Source of the DNA: Oscillospiraceae bacterium
Lineage (GTDB): Bacteria > Bacillota > Clostridia > Oscillospirales > Acutalibacteraceae
Length of the DNA: 5,126 nt
NCBI GenBank assembly: GCA_902797915.1
Contig: CADBUK010000068.1
Location: 1 to 5,126, forward strand
Direction: 5' to 3'
Translations under genes and position numbers: made by a program
Part shown: piece by piece, positions 1 through 5,126 of the stretch
How the letters are laid out: each line of letters starts with the position of its first letter
How positions within the stretch are numbered: position 1 is the stretch's first letter
Notes under the pieces: generated by a model
Told to the model about the DNA's origin: nothing
Database searches by the model: none
Seen by the model: only the letters and a program-made list of their open reading frames with translations

Positions 1-47
1 CGAGCGCCTTTCCGTTTTCGGGGTCCCCGCAAAATTGCAAATTCGTC

Positions 48-76
48 TTGAAAACCTCCTGCTGTTTTGCTATATT
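48..76 (+). promoter_or_regulatory. Sigma-A-type promoter for the phosphate transporter unit
   Basis: A TTGAAA -35 box (48-53) is followed after exactly 17 bases by a TATATT -10 box (71-76). A TGC just before the -10 (68-70) makes it an extended -10 promoter. Transcription would begin near 83, leaving a leader of about 36 bases before the ATG at 119. The fit to consensus is good by eye; there is no experimental support. No convincing operator is seen on it. Confidence 0.72.
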
Positions 77-118
77 AGAAGTGCATAAAAATTCACAGGC
101 ATTGGGGATAATAATTCT

Positions 119-1171
119 ATGGATTTATCTTTTGTGTATTTCTGGGGGCAGGTTACCTCTAACCCGCTTTTGTTTCTGGCGGTTGCCCTGACCCTGGGGG
201 TTGTTTTTGTTAACGGTTGGACCGATTGCCCAAACGCAATTGCAACCTGCGTTACAACAAGATGTATTGAGGCGCGCCCTGCAATCCTGATGTCCGCCGT
301 TTTTAATTTCCTCGGCGTTTTCATTATGAGCTCGCTCAACGCAACCGTTGCGCAAACAATTGCAAATATGGTGGATTTCGGCACCAATTCCCACGACGCG
401 ATTGTGGCGCTGTCCGCGGCGCTGCTTGCGATTGTAATATGGGCGGTGCTTGCCTGGTATTTCGGCATACCCACAAGCGAAAGCCACGCGCTTATCGCAG
501 GGCTTACCGGAGCGGCGATTGCGCTGCAAGGCGGGCTGGACGGCGTTAACGGCAAGGAATGGATTAAGGTTATCTACGGTCTTGTAATTTCCGTTGTGCT
601 GGGCTTTGTGCTGGGCTATATTGTGTGCAAGCTGGTCACCCTGACCTTCTTTAACGTTGACAGGCGTAAAACCGAAGGCATATTCCGCTACGGGCAGATA
701 GGTGCAGCCTGCGCTATGAGCTTTATGCACGGTGCGCAGGACGGGCAGAAATTTATGGGCGTTATTCTGATGTGCCTTATGCTGTCAAACGAAACGGGCG
801 GCTCTGCGGCAGTGCAAATGCCTGTGTGGATTATGCTGCTCTGCTCCGTAATTATGTCCATAGGCACGTCAATAGGCGGCAAGAAAATAATAAAATCAAT
901 CGGAATGGATATGGTAAAGCTGGAAAAATACCAGGGCTTTTCGGCAGATTTGGCTGCCTCCGTTTCCCTGCTTATCAGCTCCCTGTTCGGAATTCCGGTA
1001 TCCACCACTCACGCAAAAACAACCGCCATTATGGGCGTTGGAGCGGTTAAAAGGCTGTCCTCGGTTAATCTGGAGGTTGTTAAAAACCTTATGATGACCT
1101 GGATACTGACCTTCCCCGGCTGCGGCATTATCGGATTTATAACAACAAAAATATTTATGGCAATTTTTTAA
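119..1171 (+). CDS. pit: PiT-family inorganic phosphate transporter
   Basis: Low-affinity inorganic phosphate permease of the cytoplasmic membrane, which in this family takes up phosphate, often as a metal-phosphate complex, with a cation. The 350-residue product is almost wholly hydrophobic, with about ten membrane segments. It shows the family's internal duplication: GIPTSESHA (116-124) in the first half is matched by GIPVSTTHA (291-299) in the second. The N-terminal signature appears as NGWTDCPNAIAT (32-43), a variant of GANDxANA, and the central HGaND-type motif as MHGAQDGQKFMG (203-214). The length suits the compact bacterial members. The start at 119 has a GGGG ribosome binding site at 104-107, somewhat far upstream. 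The DUF47 gene starts 12 bases after the stop, the standard Pit-accessory arrangement. Three cysteines (37, 44, 49) in the first signature are unusual. Family assignment is firm; metal and cation preference cannot be read. Confidence 0.95.
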   Translation: MDLSFVYFWGQVTSNPLLFLAVALTLGVVFVNGWTDCPNAIATCVTTRCIEARPAILMSAVFNFLGVFIMSSLNATVAQTIANMVDFGTNSHDAIVALSAALLAIVIWAVLAWYFGIPTSESHALIAGLTGAAIALQGGLDGVNGKEWIKVIYGLVISVVLGFVLGYIVCKLVTLTFFNVDRRKTEGIFRYGQIGAACAMSFMHGAQDGQKFMGVILMCLMLSNETGGSAAVQMPVWIMLLCSVIMSIGTSIGGKKIIKSIGMDMVKLEKYQGFSADLAASVSLLISSLFGIPVSTTHAKTTAIMGVGAVKRLSSVNLEVVKNLMMTWILTFPGCGIIGFITTKIFMAIF

Positions 1172-1183
1172 TCGGAGGAAGCT

Positions 1184-1813
1184 ATGGCAAACAAAAAGAA
1201 CGAATTTTACTGGAACAACTACATCTCGGCAGCGGACGCCGCTTGCAACGCCGCCGATTATCTGCTGGAGTGCCTTAGGAAGTTTGATATAAATCAGATA
1301 AATGAAATGCTTGACAAAATGCACGGCTTTGAGCACGGCGGCGACACGGTAAGGCACGAAATGGACGAGGCGCTTGCAAAATCCTTCGTTACACCGATTG
1401 ACCGCGAGGATATGGCGGAGCTGAGCCAGAAGCTGGACCAGGTTACCGACTGCATTGAGGAGGTTTTGCAGGAAATTTATGTCAACCACATAGACCGCAT
1501 TACCGTTGAAGCGGTCAGCTTTGCAAAGAAAATATGCACCTGTACGGCAAAAATGAGGGATATGCTTACAGAGCTTCCGAATTTTAAAAAGTCGGAACGA
1601 ATAAAGTCCCTTATAATCGACGTAAACACCGCCGAGGGCGAGTGCGACGAGCTTTTTTTGCAGGCAAATTACGACTGCTTAAAAAACACCGACTTCAAAA
1701 GCCCGCTTGAAATCATTGCGTGGAGAAGCATTTACTCAAAGCTTGAGGACTGTGCCGACGCGTGCGAGCATGTTGCGGATACCATAGGAATAGTAATTAT
1801 GAAGAACACCTGA
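1184..1813 (+). CDS. DUF47 (PhoU-like) Pit accessory protein
   Basis: Cytoplasmic all-helical protein of the DUF47/PhoU-related family, thought to regulate or assist the adjacent Pit permease. The 209-residue length is typical of the family. Hallmarks are a charged metal-binding-type helix EHGGDTVRHEM (50-60), the diagnostic FVTPIDREDMAEL (68-80), and a second acidic cluster LEDCADACEHVADTI (187-201) that mirrors the first in the three-helix-bundle repeat. PhoU proteins bind metal clusters through such E/D-x-x-x-D motifs, so metal binding is likely by analogy. Cysteines are frequent (21, 30, 90, 118, 120, 144, 155, 190, 194 region). The ATG at 1184 has a strong GGAGG site (1174-1178) five bases upstream and lies 12 bases after pit, so the two are almost certainly co-transcribed. 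It ends in tandem stops TGA TAA (1811-1816). Confidence 0.93.
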   Translation: MANKKNEFYWNNYISAADAACNAADYLLECLRKFDINQINEMLDKMHGFEHGGDTVRHEMDEALAKSFVTPIDREDMAELSQKLDQVTDCIEEVLQEIYVNHIDRITVEAVSFAKKICTCTAKMRDMLTELPNFKKSERIKSLIIDVNTAEGECDELFLQANYDCLKNTDFKSPLEIIAWRSIYSKLEDCADACEHVADTIGIVIMKNT

Positions 1814-1869
1814 TAACGGGTGCGGTTTATCATAGCCGAATTTTACACATTACAAGAGGAGCGTTAGCT

Positions 1870-2334
1870 ATGGGCAAAAGAGCTGATAAGGCATACGAAT
1901 ACTTTATGAACGGCTGCAACTGCAGTCAGGCGGTTTTTCTTGCGTTTGCGGACAGGTACGGCATTGACGAAAAAACCGCGCTGCTGCTGGCGTCGGGCTT
2001 CGGCGGCGGTATGGGCAGAATGAGAGAGGTGTGCGGCGCCTTCAGCGGTATGGTTATGGTGTGCGGTATGGAGACGGGCACCGCCGACCTTAACGACGGC
2101 GTGCAAAAGGCAATTAACTATCAGACCGTTCGCAATCTTGCCGCAGAATTTAAGGAGCGCAACGGCGGCTCAATAATCTGCCGCGAGCTGCTGGGGCTGA
2201 CCAAAGAGGCGCAGGCTGCCGAGGGCGCGGCGCCCGCGGAGCGTACGGAGAGTTATTACAAAAAACGCCCCTGCCCCGAAATCGTACGCACGGCGGCGGA
2301 AATACTTGAAGAAAAATTCGGCATACAGGACTAA
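1870..2334 (+). CDS. C_GCAxxG_C_C family putative redox protein
   Basis: Small cysteine-motif protein of the C_GCAxxG_C_C family, annotated in domain databases as putatively redox-active; the biochemical role is not established. The 154-residue soluble product carries the signature in order: NGCNCSQAV (14-22), a glycine-rich FGGGMGRMREVCGAFSG (44-60) with Cys55, Cys66, ICRELLG (103-109, Cys104) and RPCPEIVRTAAEIL (133-146, Cys135). No signal peptide or membrane segment is visible, so it should be cytoplasmic. The frame is open from 1762, but the ATG at 1870 is chosen because GAGGAG (1856-1861) lies eight bases upstream and the family homology begins right after it; the 36 upstream codons overlap the DUF47 gene and look like read-through. 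It sits 56 bases after DUF47 with no clear terminator between, so it may share that transcript, although a functional link to phosphate is unproven. Confidence 0.92.
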   Translation: MGKRADKAYEYFMNGCNCSQAVFLAFADRYGIDEKTALLLASGFGGGMGRMREVCGAFSGMVMVCGMETGTADLNDGVQKAINYQTVRNLAAEFKERNGGSIICRELLGLTKEAQAAEGAAPAERTESYYKKRPCPEIVRTAAEILEEKFGIQD

Positions 2335-2403
2335 AAATGCGTCAAAACAAGAGGGCTAAATCGGGTATGTTTATTAAAAATGTATAAAATTTATCGGATT
2401 GCC

Positions 2404-2450
2404 TATTGAACAATTGTTAAAAACTTGTTAAAATAAGATGTTAAATTGTT
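2404..2450. promoter_or_regulatory. Candidate operator: palindrome and TGTTAA repeats on the promoter
   Basis: Three exact TGTTAA hexamers begin at 2415, 2426 and 2439 (steps of 11 and 13 bases), with a degenerate one, TATTGA, at 2404, again 11 bases before. Read on the - strand they are TTAACA, the core of the Bacillus PhoP box, whose copies recur at about one helical turn. A perfect 10-base palindrome AACAATTGTT (2409-2418) overlaps the -35 box, and its left arm AACAATT is repeated inverted as AATTGTT at 2444-2450 beyond the -10. The repeats are seen directly; that a regulator binds them, and which one, is inference. AT-rich promoter DNA can produce such patterns by chance. Confidence 0.4.
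2406..2434 (+). promoter_or_regulatory. Sigma-A-type promoter for the GPH transporter unit
   Basis: TTGAAC (2406-2411) and TAAAAT (2429-2434) are separated by 17 bases and match the -35 and -10 consensus at four and five of six positions. Transcription would start near 2441, about 26 bases before the ATG. The interval from 2335 is AT-rich compared with the genes on either side and contains no coding signal or clear terminator, so some read-through from the upstream genes is possible. Confidence 0.7.
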
Positions 2451-2466
2451 TTGAAAGGAGATTTTT

Positions 2467-4002
2467 ATGTCTGAAAAAAAAGAACAAATTGAACAGCAGC
2501 AAAAGTATATGAAGTTTTCAGAGATTATTACCTTCGGTATCGGTTTGTTCGGCGTTGCCCTTTTAACAGGCTGGATGCCGGACTACACTGCAACCTTCTT
2601 TGCGGACTTCGCGTTCAAGGGCAAGGGCTTTGACACCGCAGTTATGTCAAACGCAATTTCAACCGTGTTCCTTGTTGCAGGCTTTGTCGGCGCTGTTTGC
2701 GAACTCATTATCGGTTATTTGGTTGACCGTACGCGCACCAAATTCGGTAAGGTTAAGCCTTGGGTAGGCTTCGGCGCAATTCCGCTTGCAATTATCTCGC
2801 TGCTTGTTTTCATCTCACCAAACGTTAATTCACAAACGCTGGCTATTATCTGGATGTTTGTGGTTTACAGCCTTTACACTGCCGTTTCCTGCGCAGTTGA
2901 AAGCCCTGCAAACTGCTTCGGCTCACTGAGCTCTCCGAACCCGAGCGAGCGTTCGTCCGCAATCTCCATCGCTTCCTTCCTGCGTGCGGTAGGTCAGAGC
3001 GGCGGTATGGTTGTAATTCTCGTTGTAGGTATTATTATGAAGGCCGTTATGGGCCAGCAGCAGTATAAAAACGCTGAGGGTCAGGGACTTGACCTTGTTA
3101 TTTCAACCGCAATCTGCGCGCTTGGCTTAATCCTGTTTGTAATGATTTTCTTTGTTAACAACAAGGAGCGCGTTCCTTTCACACAGGAAAAGGTAAGCAT
3201 TAAGGATTCTATTAAGGTGGTTTTCGGTAACAAGAACTTACTTATGGTTTCGCTGACAAAGCTTTGCGGTTTCGGCCGCGGCGTTTACGGCACCGTTTCC
3301 CTTTACATAGCTATTTACCTTCTCGGCTCAAAGGATTTAAAGCTTGCGCTTCTGCTGCCGATGGGTATCGGTACTGCGGTAGGTACGCTTTTGGTTAACT
3401 TTGTTCTCAAGAAATTCTCAACAAAGAAAACCTACATCATCTTCTGCATTTACGGCGCAACCTCGCTTGCAATCCTTTACCTTGTTTCAAGCGTTATCGG
3501 CTTTAACAAAACGCTTATCGTTCCGTTCCTTATCATCAACTTCTTCTGCGGTATTCAGCACGGTAACACCAACACCACGCCGAATATTATGATTGCGGAC
3601 TGCGTTGATGAAATCGAATACAAAACAGGTAAAAGACAGGACGGTATTGCTTATGCGGGTTACGGCCTTTTCTCAAAGGTTGCTTCCGCGTTCACAAAGG
3701 GTCTTGGCCCGTGGCTTCTTTACACCTGGTCCAAGTATCAGATTTCAACCGACCCGAACGTTGCATATGCACAGCAGAGCGATTCCACGCTTAACCGTCT
3801 GCTTATGATTTACACAATCATTCCCGCAGTTTTCGTTGTGTTCCAGATGGTTCCGATTTTCTTCTACGACAACGTTGGCAAGAAGAAGGAAACCATTACA
3901 AAGGCGCTTCAGGAAAAGCGTGCCTTTGCAAACGCAGAGGCTGCTGCCGAGGCTGAGCTTGAGGCTGAGGCTGCTGCGGAAAACATTGCAGAGGCTGAAT
4001 AA
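2467..4002 (+). CDS. GPH-family (MFS) sugar/glycoside:cation symporter-like transporter
   Basis: Twelve-helix-type membrane transporter of the glycoside-pentoside-hexuronide family within the major facilitator superfamily; the substrate cannot be read. Of its 511 residues, about 15-470 form the transporter. The loop after helix II carries GYLVDRTRTKFGKVKPW (83-99), the family's DRT-x-x-x-G-x-x-RPW signature. The second-half loop has IADCVDEIEYKTGKRQDGIA (376-395), the matching aD-x-x-D-tG-R-eG motif. PNPSERSSAISIASFLRAVG (157-176) is the helix IV-V region. The helix II cation-site motif W-D-x-x-x-D-P of MelB appears instead as V-G-A-V-C-E-L (74-80), so sodium or proton coupling may differ. 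The last 26 residues (486-511) are nearly all Ala and Glu. The ATG has AGGAG (2456-2460) six bases upstream. Codons favour AAC, AAG, TTC and GTT, suggesting good expression. Tandem stops TAA TAG (4000-4005) end it, 17 bases before the next gene. Confidence 0.9.
   Translation: MSEKKEQIEQQQKYMKFSEIITFGIGLFGVALLTGWMPDYTATFFADFAFKGKGFDTAVMSNAISTVFLVAGFVGAVCELIIGYLVDRTRTKFGKVKPWVGFGAIPLAIISLLVFISPNVNSQTLAIIWMFVVYSLYTAVSCAVESPANCFGSLSSPNPSERSSAISIASFLRAVGQSGGMVVILVVGIIMKAVMGQQQYKNAEGQGLDLVISTAICALGLILFVMIFFVNNKERVPFTQEKVSIKDSIKVVFGNKNLLMVSLTKLCGFGRGVYGTVSLYIAIYLLGSKDLKLALLLPMGIGTAVGTLLVNFVLKKFSTKKTYIIFCIYGATSLAILYLVSSVIGFNKTLIVPFLIINFFCGIQHGNTNTTPNIMIADCVDEIEYKTGKRQDGIAYAGYGLFSKVASAFTKGLGPWLLYTWSKYQISTDPNVAYAQQSDSTLNRLLMIYTIIPAVFVVFQMVPIFFYDNVGKKKETITKALQEKRAFANAEAAAEAELEAEAAAENIAEAE
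3937..3997 (+). repeat. In-frame GAGGCTG repeats encoding an Ala/Glu tail
   Basis: The heptamer GAGGCTG (Glu-Ala plus the next G) starts at 3937, 3949, 3961, 3967 and 3991. Every interval is a multiple of six bases, so all copies are in frame. The pattern suggests growth by replication slippage of a two-codon unit at the 3' end of the transporter gene. The encoded segment is predicted to be a charged cytoplasmic helix or a disordered tail. Confidence 0.8.
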
Positions 4003-4019
4003 TAGGGGGGTAATTGATT

Positions 4020-5018
4020 ATGGCTAAGAAAAATAAAGAATTCAATTACGGCCTCTATGCCGTATTATCGTTTGTACTTGTTGCCGCAATTCTGGCAACA
4101 ACAACCGTTGTTACTTTCAAAAACAAGTACCTCGCCTTTTCGCCTGAAAAGATTGCCGTTAACTACGTTGATTCAATAGCGCAGAAGGGCGACGGCTACA
4201 ACGCATACAAATACACCCTTGTTTCCAAGAGTGAAAAATACGGAAACTTCATCCGTGAATATTACATTTATCCCGCAATCTATCCCGGTTACGACGCTGC
4301 CGCGGATAAGGAGGCTAACGAGGCCGCTAAGGAAAACGGCCTTGACACCGACGAGCATAAGAGCGACGCTACCAAGAACGACGACGGCACCCTTTCAGGT
4401 CAGGTTATTGACACAATGTACACCTATTACATTGAGCTGATGAAAACTTACACCTGGGATAATTACGACGCTGTATTTACCAACTATATGGCAAAGCTTA
4501 AAGAGGTAAGGGCTTCCGTTTTCGGCGATGATTATATGTCCGACGAGGTATTCTTTACCGCGCTTGAGTCAAACGTTGCAACCTACGGCGACGCGCTGAC
4601 GGGTACTGACACCGAATATGCGAGCGACGGCAAAACGGTTCTTAAAGAAGCTACAACCGGCGTTTATCAGATTATGTTCGGCACCGAGCAAACCGCTGAG
4701 GTTATCGGCGAGGGCGGCGAGCTTGTTGAAACAACCAAGCTTGTTTACAAGCTGACTACAACCGCAGGCGAGCCTCAGGAAATGAACCTTGACGAATACA
4801 AGGCTGCGCTTAGCACCGATACTCTTGCAACCTACGGCGTTACGGCTGATGAAATCGTCGCGGTAAGCAGCATTCCCGTTACCGTTGCACTTGAGGACGG
4901 AACAGTTGTTGCAGAGGTTTCTGTAGTTGCCGCGCAGATTGGCAGCACATGGTTTGTTGACAGCTCTGCTTCCGATATGAGTGCAATCTATGCACTTCAG
5001 GAAGGCCTTTGGGCTTAA
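4020..5018 (+). CDS. Membrane-anchored extracytoplasmic protein of unknown function
   Basis: I do not recognise this gene. The 332-residue product starts with a basic stretch MAKKNKEFNY, then one hydrophobic helix (about 11-33) with no lipobox cysteine, which fits an uncleaved signal anchor. The rest is hydrophilic and should lie outside the membrane. It is acidic, rich in Tyr, Thr, Ala and Asp, and has no cysteine. An Ala/Asp/Lys-rich, probably flexible linker (92-124) separates a Tyr-rich helical part (42-90, 127-165) from a C-terminal part with alternating hydrophobic strands (212-245, 284-313). That part ends in AAQIGSTWFVDSS (304-316), reminiscent of the final strands of NTF2-like domains; this is only a fold guess. 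ATG 4020 is preferred because GGGGGG (4005-4010) lies nine bases upstream; an in-frame TTG at 4014 is only three bases from that site. It lies 17 bases after the transporter and before a terminator, so a role accompanying that transporter is likely but unproven. Confidence 0.85.
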   Translation: MAKKNKEFNYGLYAVLSFVLVAAILATTTVVTFKNKYLAFSPEKIAVNYVDSIAQKGDGYNAYKYTLVSKSEKYGNFIREYYIYPAIYPGYDAAADKEANEAAKENGLDTDEHKSDATKNDDGTLSGQVIDTMYTYYIELMKTYTWDNYDAVFTNYMAKLKEVRASVFGDDYMSDEVFFTALESNVATYGDALTGTDTEYASDGKTVLKEATTGVYQIMFGTEQTAEVIGEGGELVETTKLVYKLTTTAGEPQEMNLDEYKAALSTDTLATYGVTADEIVAVSSIPVTVALEDGTVVAEVSVVAAQIGSTWFVDSSASDMSAIYALQEGLWA

Positions 5019-5029
5019 TAATTATTAAT

Positions 5030-5057
5030 AAAAAGCTCCCCGTGGGGAGCTTTTTTT
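5030..5057 (+). terminator. Strong intrinsic terminator of the transporter unit
   Basis: GCTCCC (5035-5040) pairs with GGGAGC (5045-5050) around a CGTG loop. It is preceded by five A (5030-5034) and followed by seven T (5051-5057), which lengthen the stem by A-T pairs. It starts 12 bases after the stop at 5018. The A-run on the left means it could also work on the opposite strand. Confidence 0.93.
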
Positions 5058-5065
5058 GGTCTGTA

Positions 5066-5091
5066 GGGACGAGCGTTGCCCGTCCTTTTTT
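5066..5091. terminator. Second hairpin with T-run, possible dispersed repeat copy
   Basis: GGACGAGC (5067-5074) and GCCCGTCC (5078-5085) form an eight-base-pair stem around GTT with one A-C mismatch on the + strand. As - strand RNA the mismatch becomes a G-U wobble and the stem is complete. Six T follow (5086-5091). It may back up the terminator at 5030-5057. The flanking form TGTAGGGACG...CCCGTCC resembles GC-rich intergenic repeats that I associate with gut Clostridia; that is recollection, not a search result. Confidence 0.55.
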
Positions 5092-5102
5092 AATTGTCTG
5101 TC

Positions 5103-5120
5103 GTATTAGTAACGTAATAC
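5103..5120. repeat. Short inverted repeat at the window end
   Basis: GTATTA (5103-5108) and TAATAC (5115-5120) are perfect inverted copies around six bases. There is no T-run, so it is not a terminator. It could be half of an operator for a gene beyond the window, or chance in AT-rich DNA. Confidence 0.35.
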
Positions 5121-5126
5121 CATTCA

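Noticed and set aside
92..97. Single TTCACA as a PhoP box before pit
   Set aside because: It is one isolated copy downstream of the -10, without repeats at helical spacing.
70..555. Reverse-strand open frame of 161 codons under pit
   Set aside because: It is antisense to the conserved PiT coding frame, has a Ser/Ala-biased composition typical of a shadow, and matches no family I recognise.
896..1489. Reverse-strand open frame of 197 codons spanning pit and DUF47
   Set aside because: It crosses two well-supported genes on the other strand, and its composition is explained by their codon bias.
1822..1837. Weak hairpin CGGTT/AGCCG between DUF47 and the cysteine protein
   Set aside because: Five pairs including a wobble and no T-run; it is not a credible terminator or attenuator.
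1762..1869. Longer N terminus for the C_GCAxxG_C_C gene
   Set aside because: It overlaps the DUF47 gene, lacks family similarity, and the ATG at 1870 has a good ribosome binding site.
4014..4019. TTG start for the anchored protein
   Set aside because: It lies only three bases after the G-run ribosome binding site; ATG 4020 is correctly spaced and followed by a typical basic N terminus.
3401..4027. Short + strand frames inside the transporter gene
   Set aside because: They are Arg/Ser/Thr-rich shadows in other frames of a well-supported gene and lack ribosome binding sites.

Overview
The window reads as a stretch of chromosome from a Firmicute, most likely an anaerobic gut-type Clostridium relative (Oscillospiraceae/Ruminococcaceae-like). 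The evidence is strong purine-rich Shine-Dalgarno sites, sigma-A-type promoters with TTG-/TATAAT-like boxes, a Pit transporter followed by a DUF47 protein in the clostridial arrangement, a C_GCAxxG_C_C cysteine protein, and a GPH-type transporter. The taxonomic placement is inference; there is no rRNA or other marker gene. All five supported genes lie on the + strand and no long stretch is empty.

Positions 1-118 are a leader with a good promoter (48-76). Positions 119-1813 hold a two-gene phosphate unit: a PiT-family low-affinity phosphate permease and, 12 bases later, its usual PhoU-like DUF47 partner. A small cysteine-motif protein (1870-2334) follows after 56 bases with its own ribosome binding site and no visible terminator in between, so it may be read from the same transcript.

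Positions 2335-2466 are the main regulatory interval. It contains a clear promoter (2406-2434) overlaid by a perfect 10-base palindrome and by a series of TGTTAA hexamers at helical-turn spacing, which resemble Gram-positive PhoP boxes read on the opposite strand. It drives a second unit: a 511-residue GPH/MFS sugar-type transporter (2467-4002) with an Ala/Glu repeat tail, then, 17 bases later, a 332-residue membrane-anchored extracytoplasmic protein of unknown function (4020-5018). The unit ends in a strong intrinsic terminator (5030-5057), closely followed by a second hairpin with a T-run (5066-5091) that looks like a dispersed intergenic repeat, and a short inverted repeat at the window end.

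Most of the window is ordinary. The points that most deserve a check are the pairing of the transporter with the unknown anchored protein, the altered cation-site motif in helix II of that transporter, and the repeat and palindrome architecture of its promoter. No CRISPR array, insertion sequence, tRNA, rRNA or phage gene was seen.
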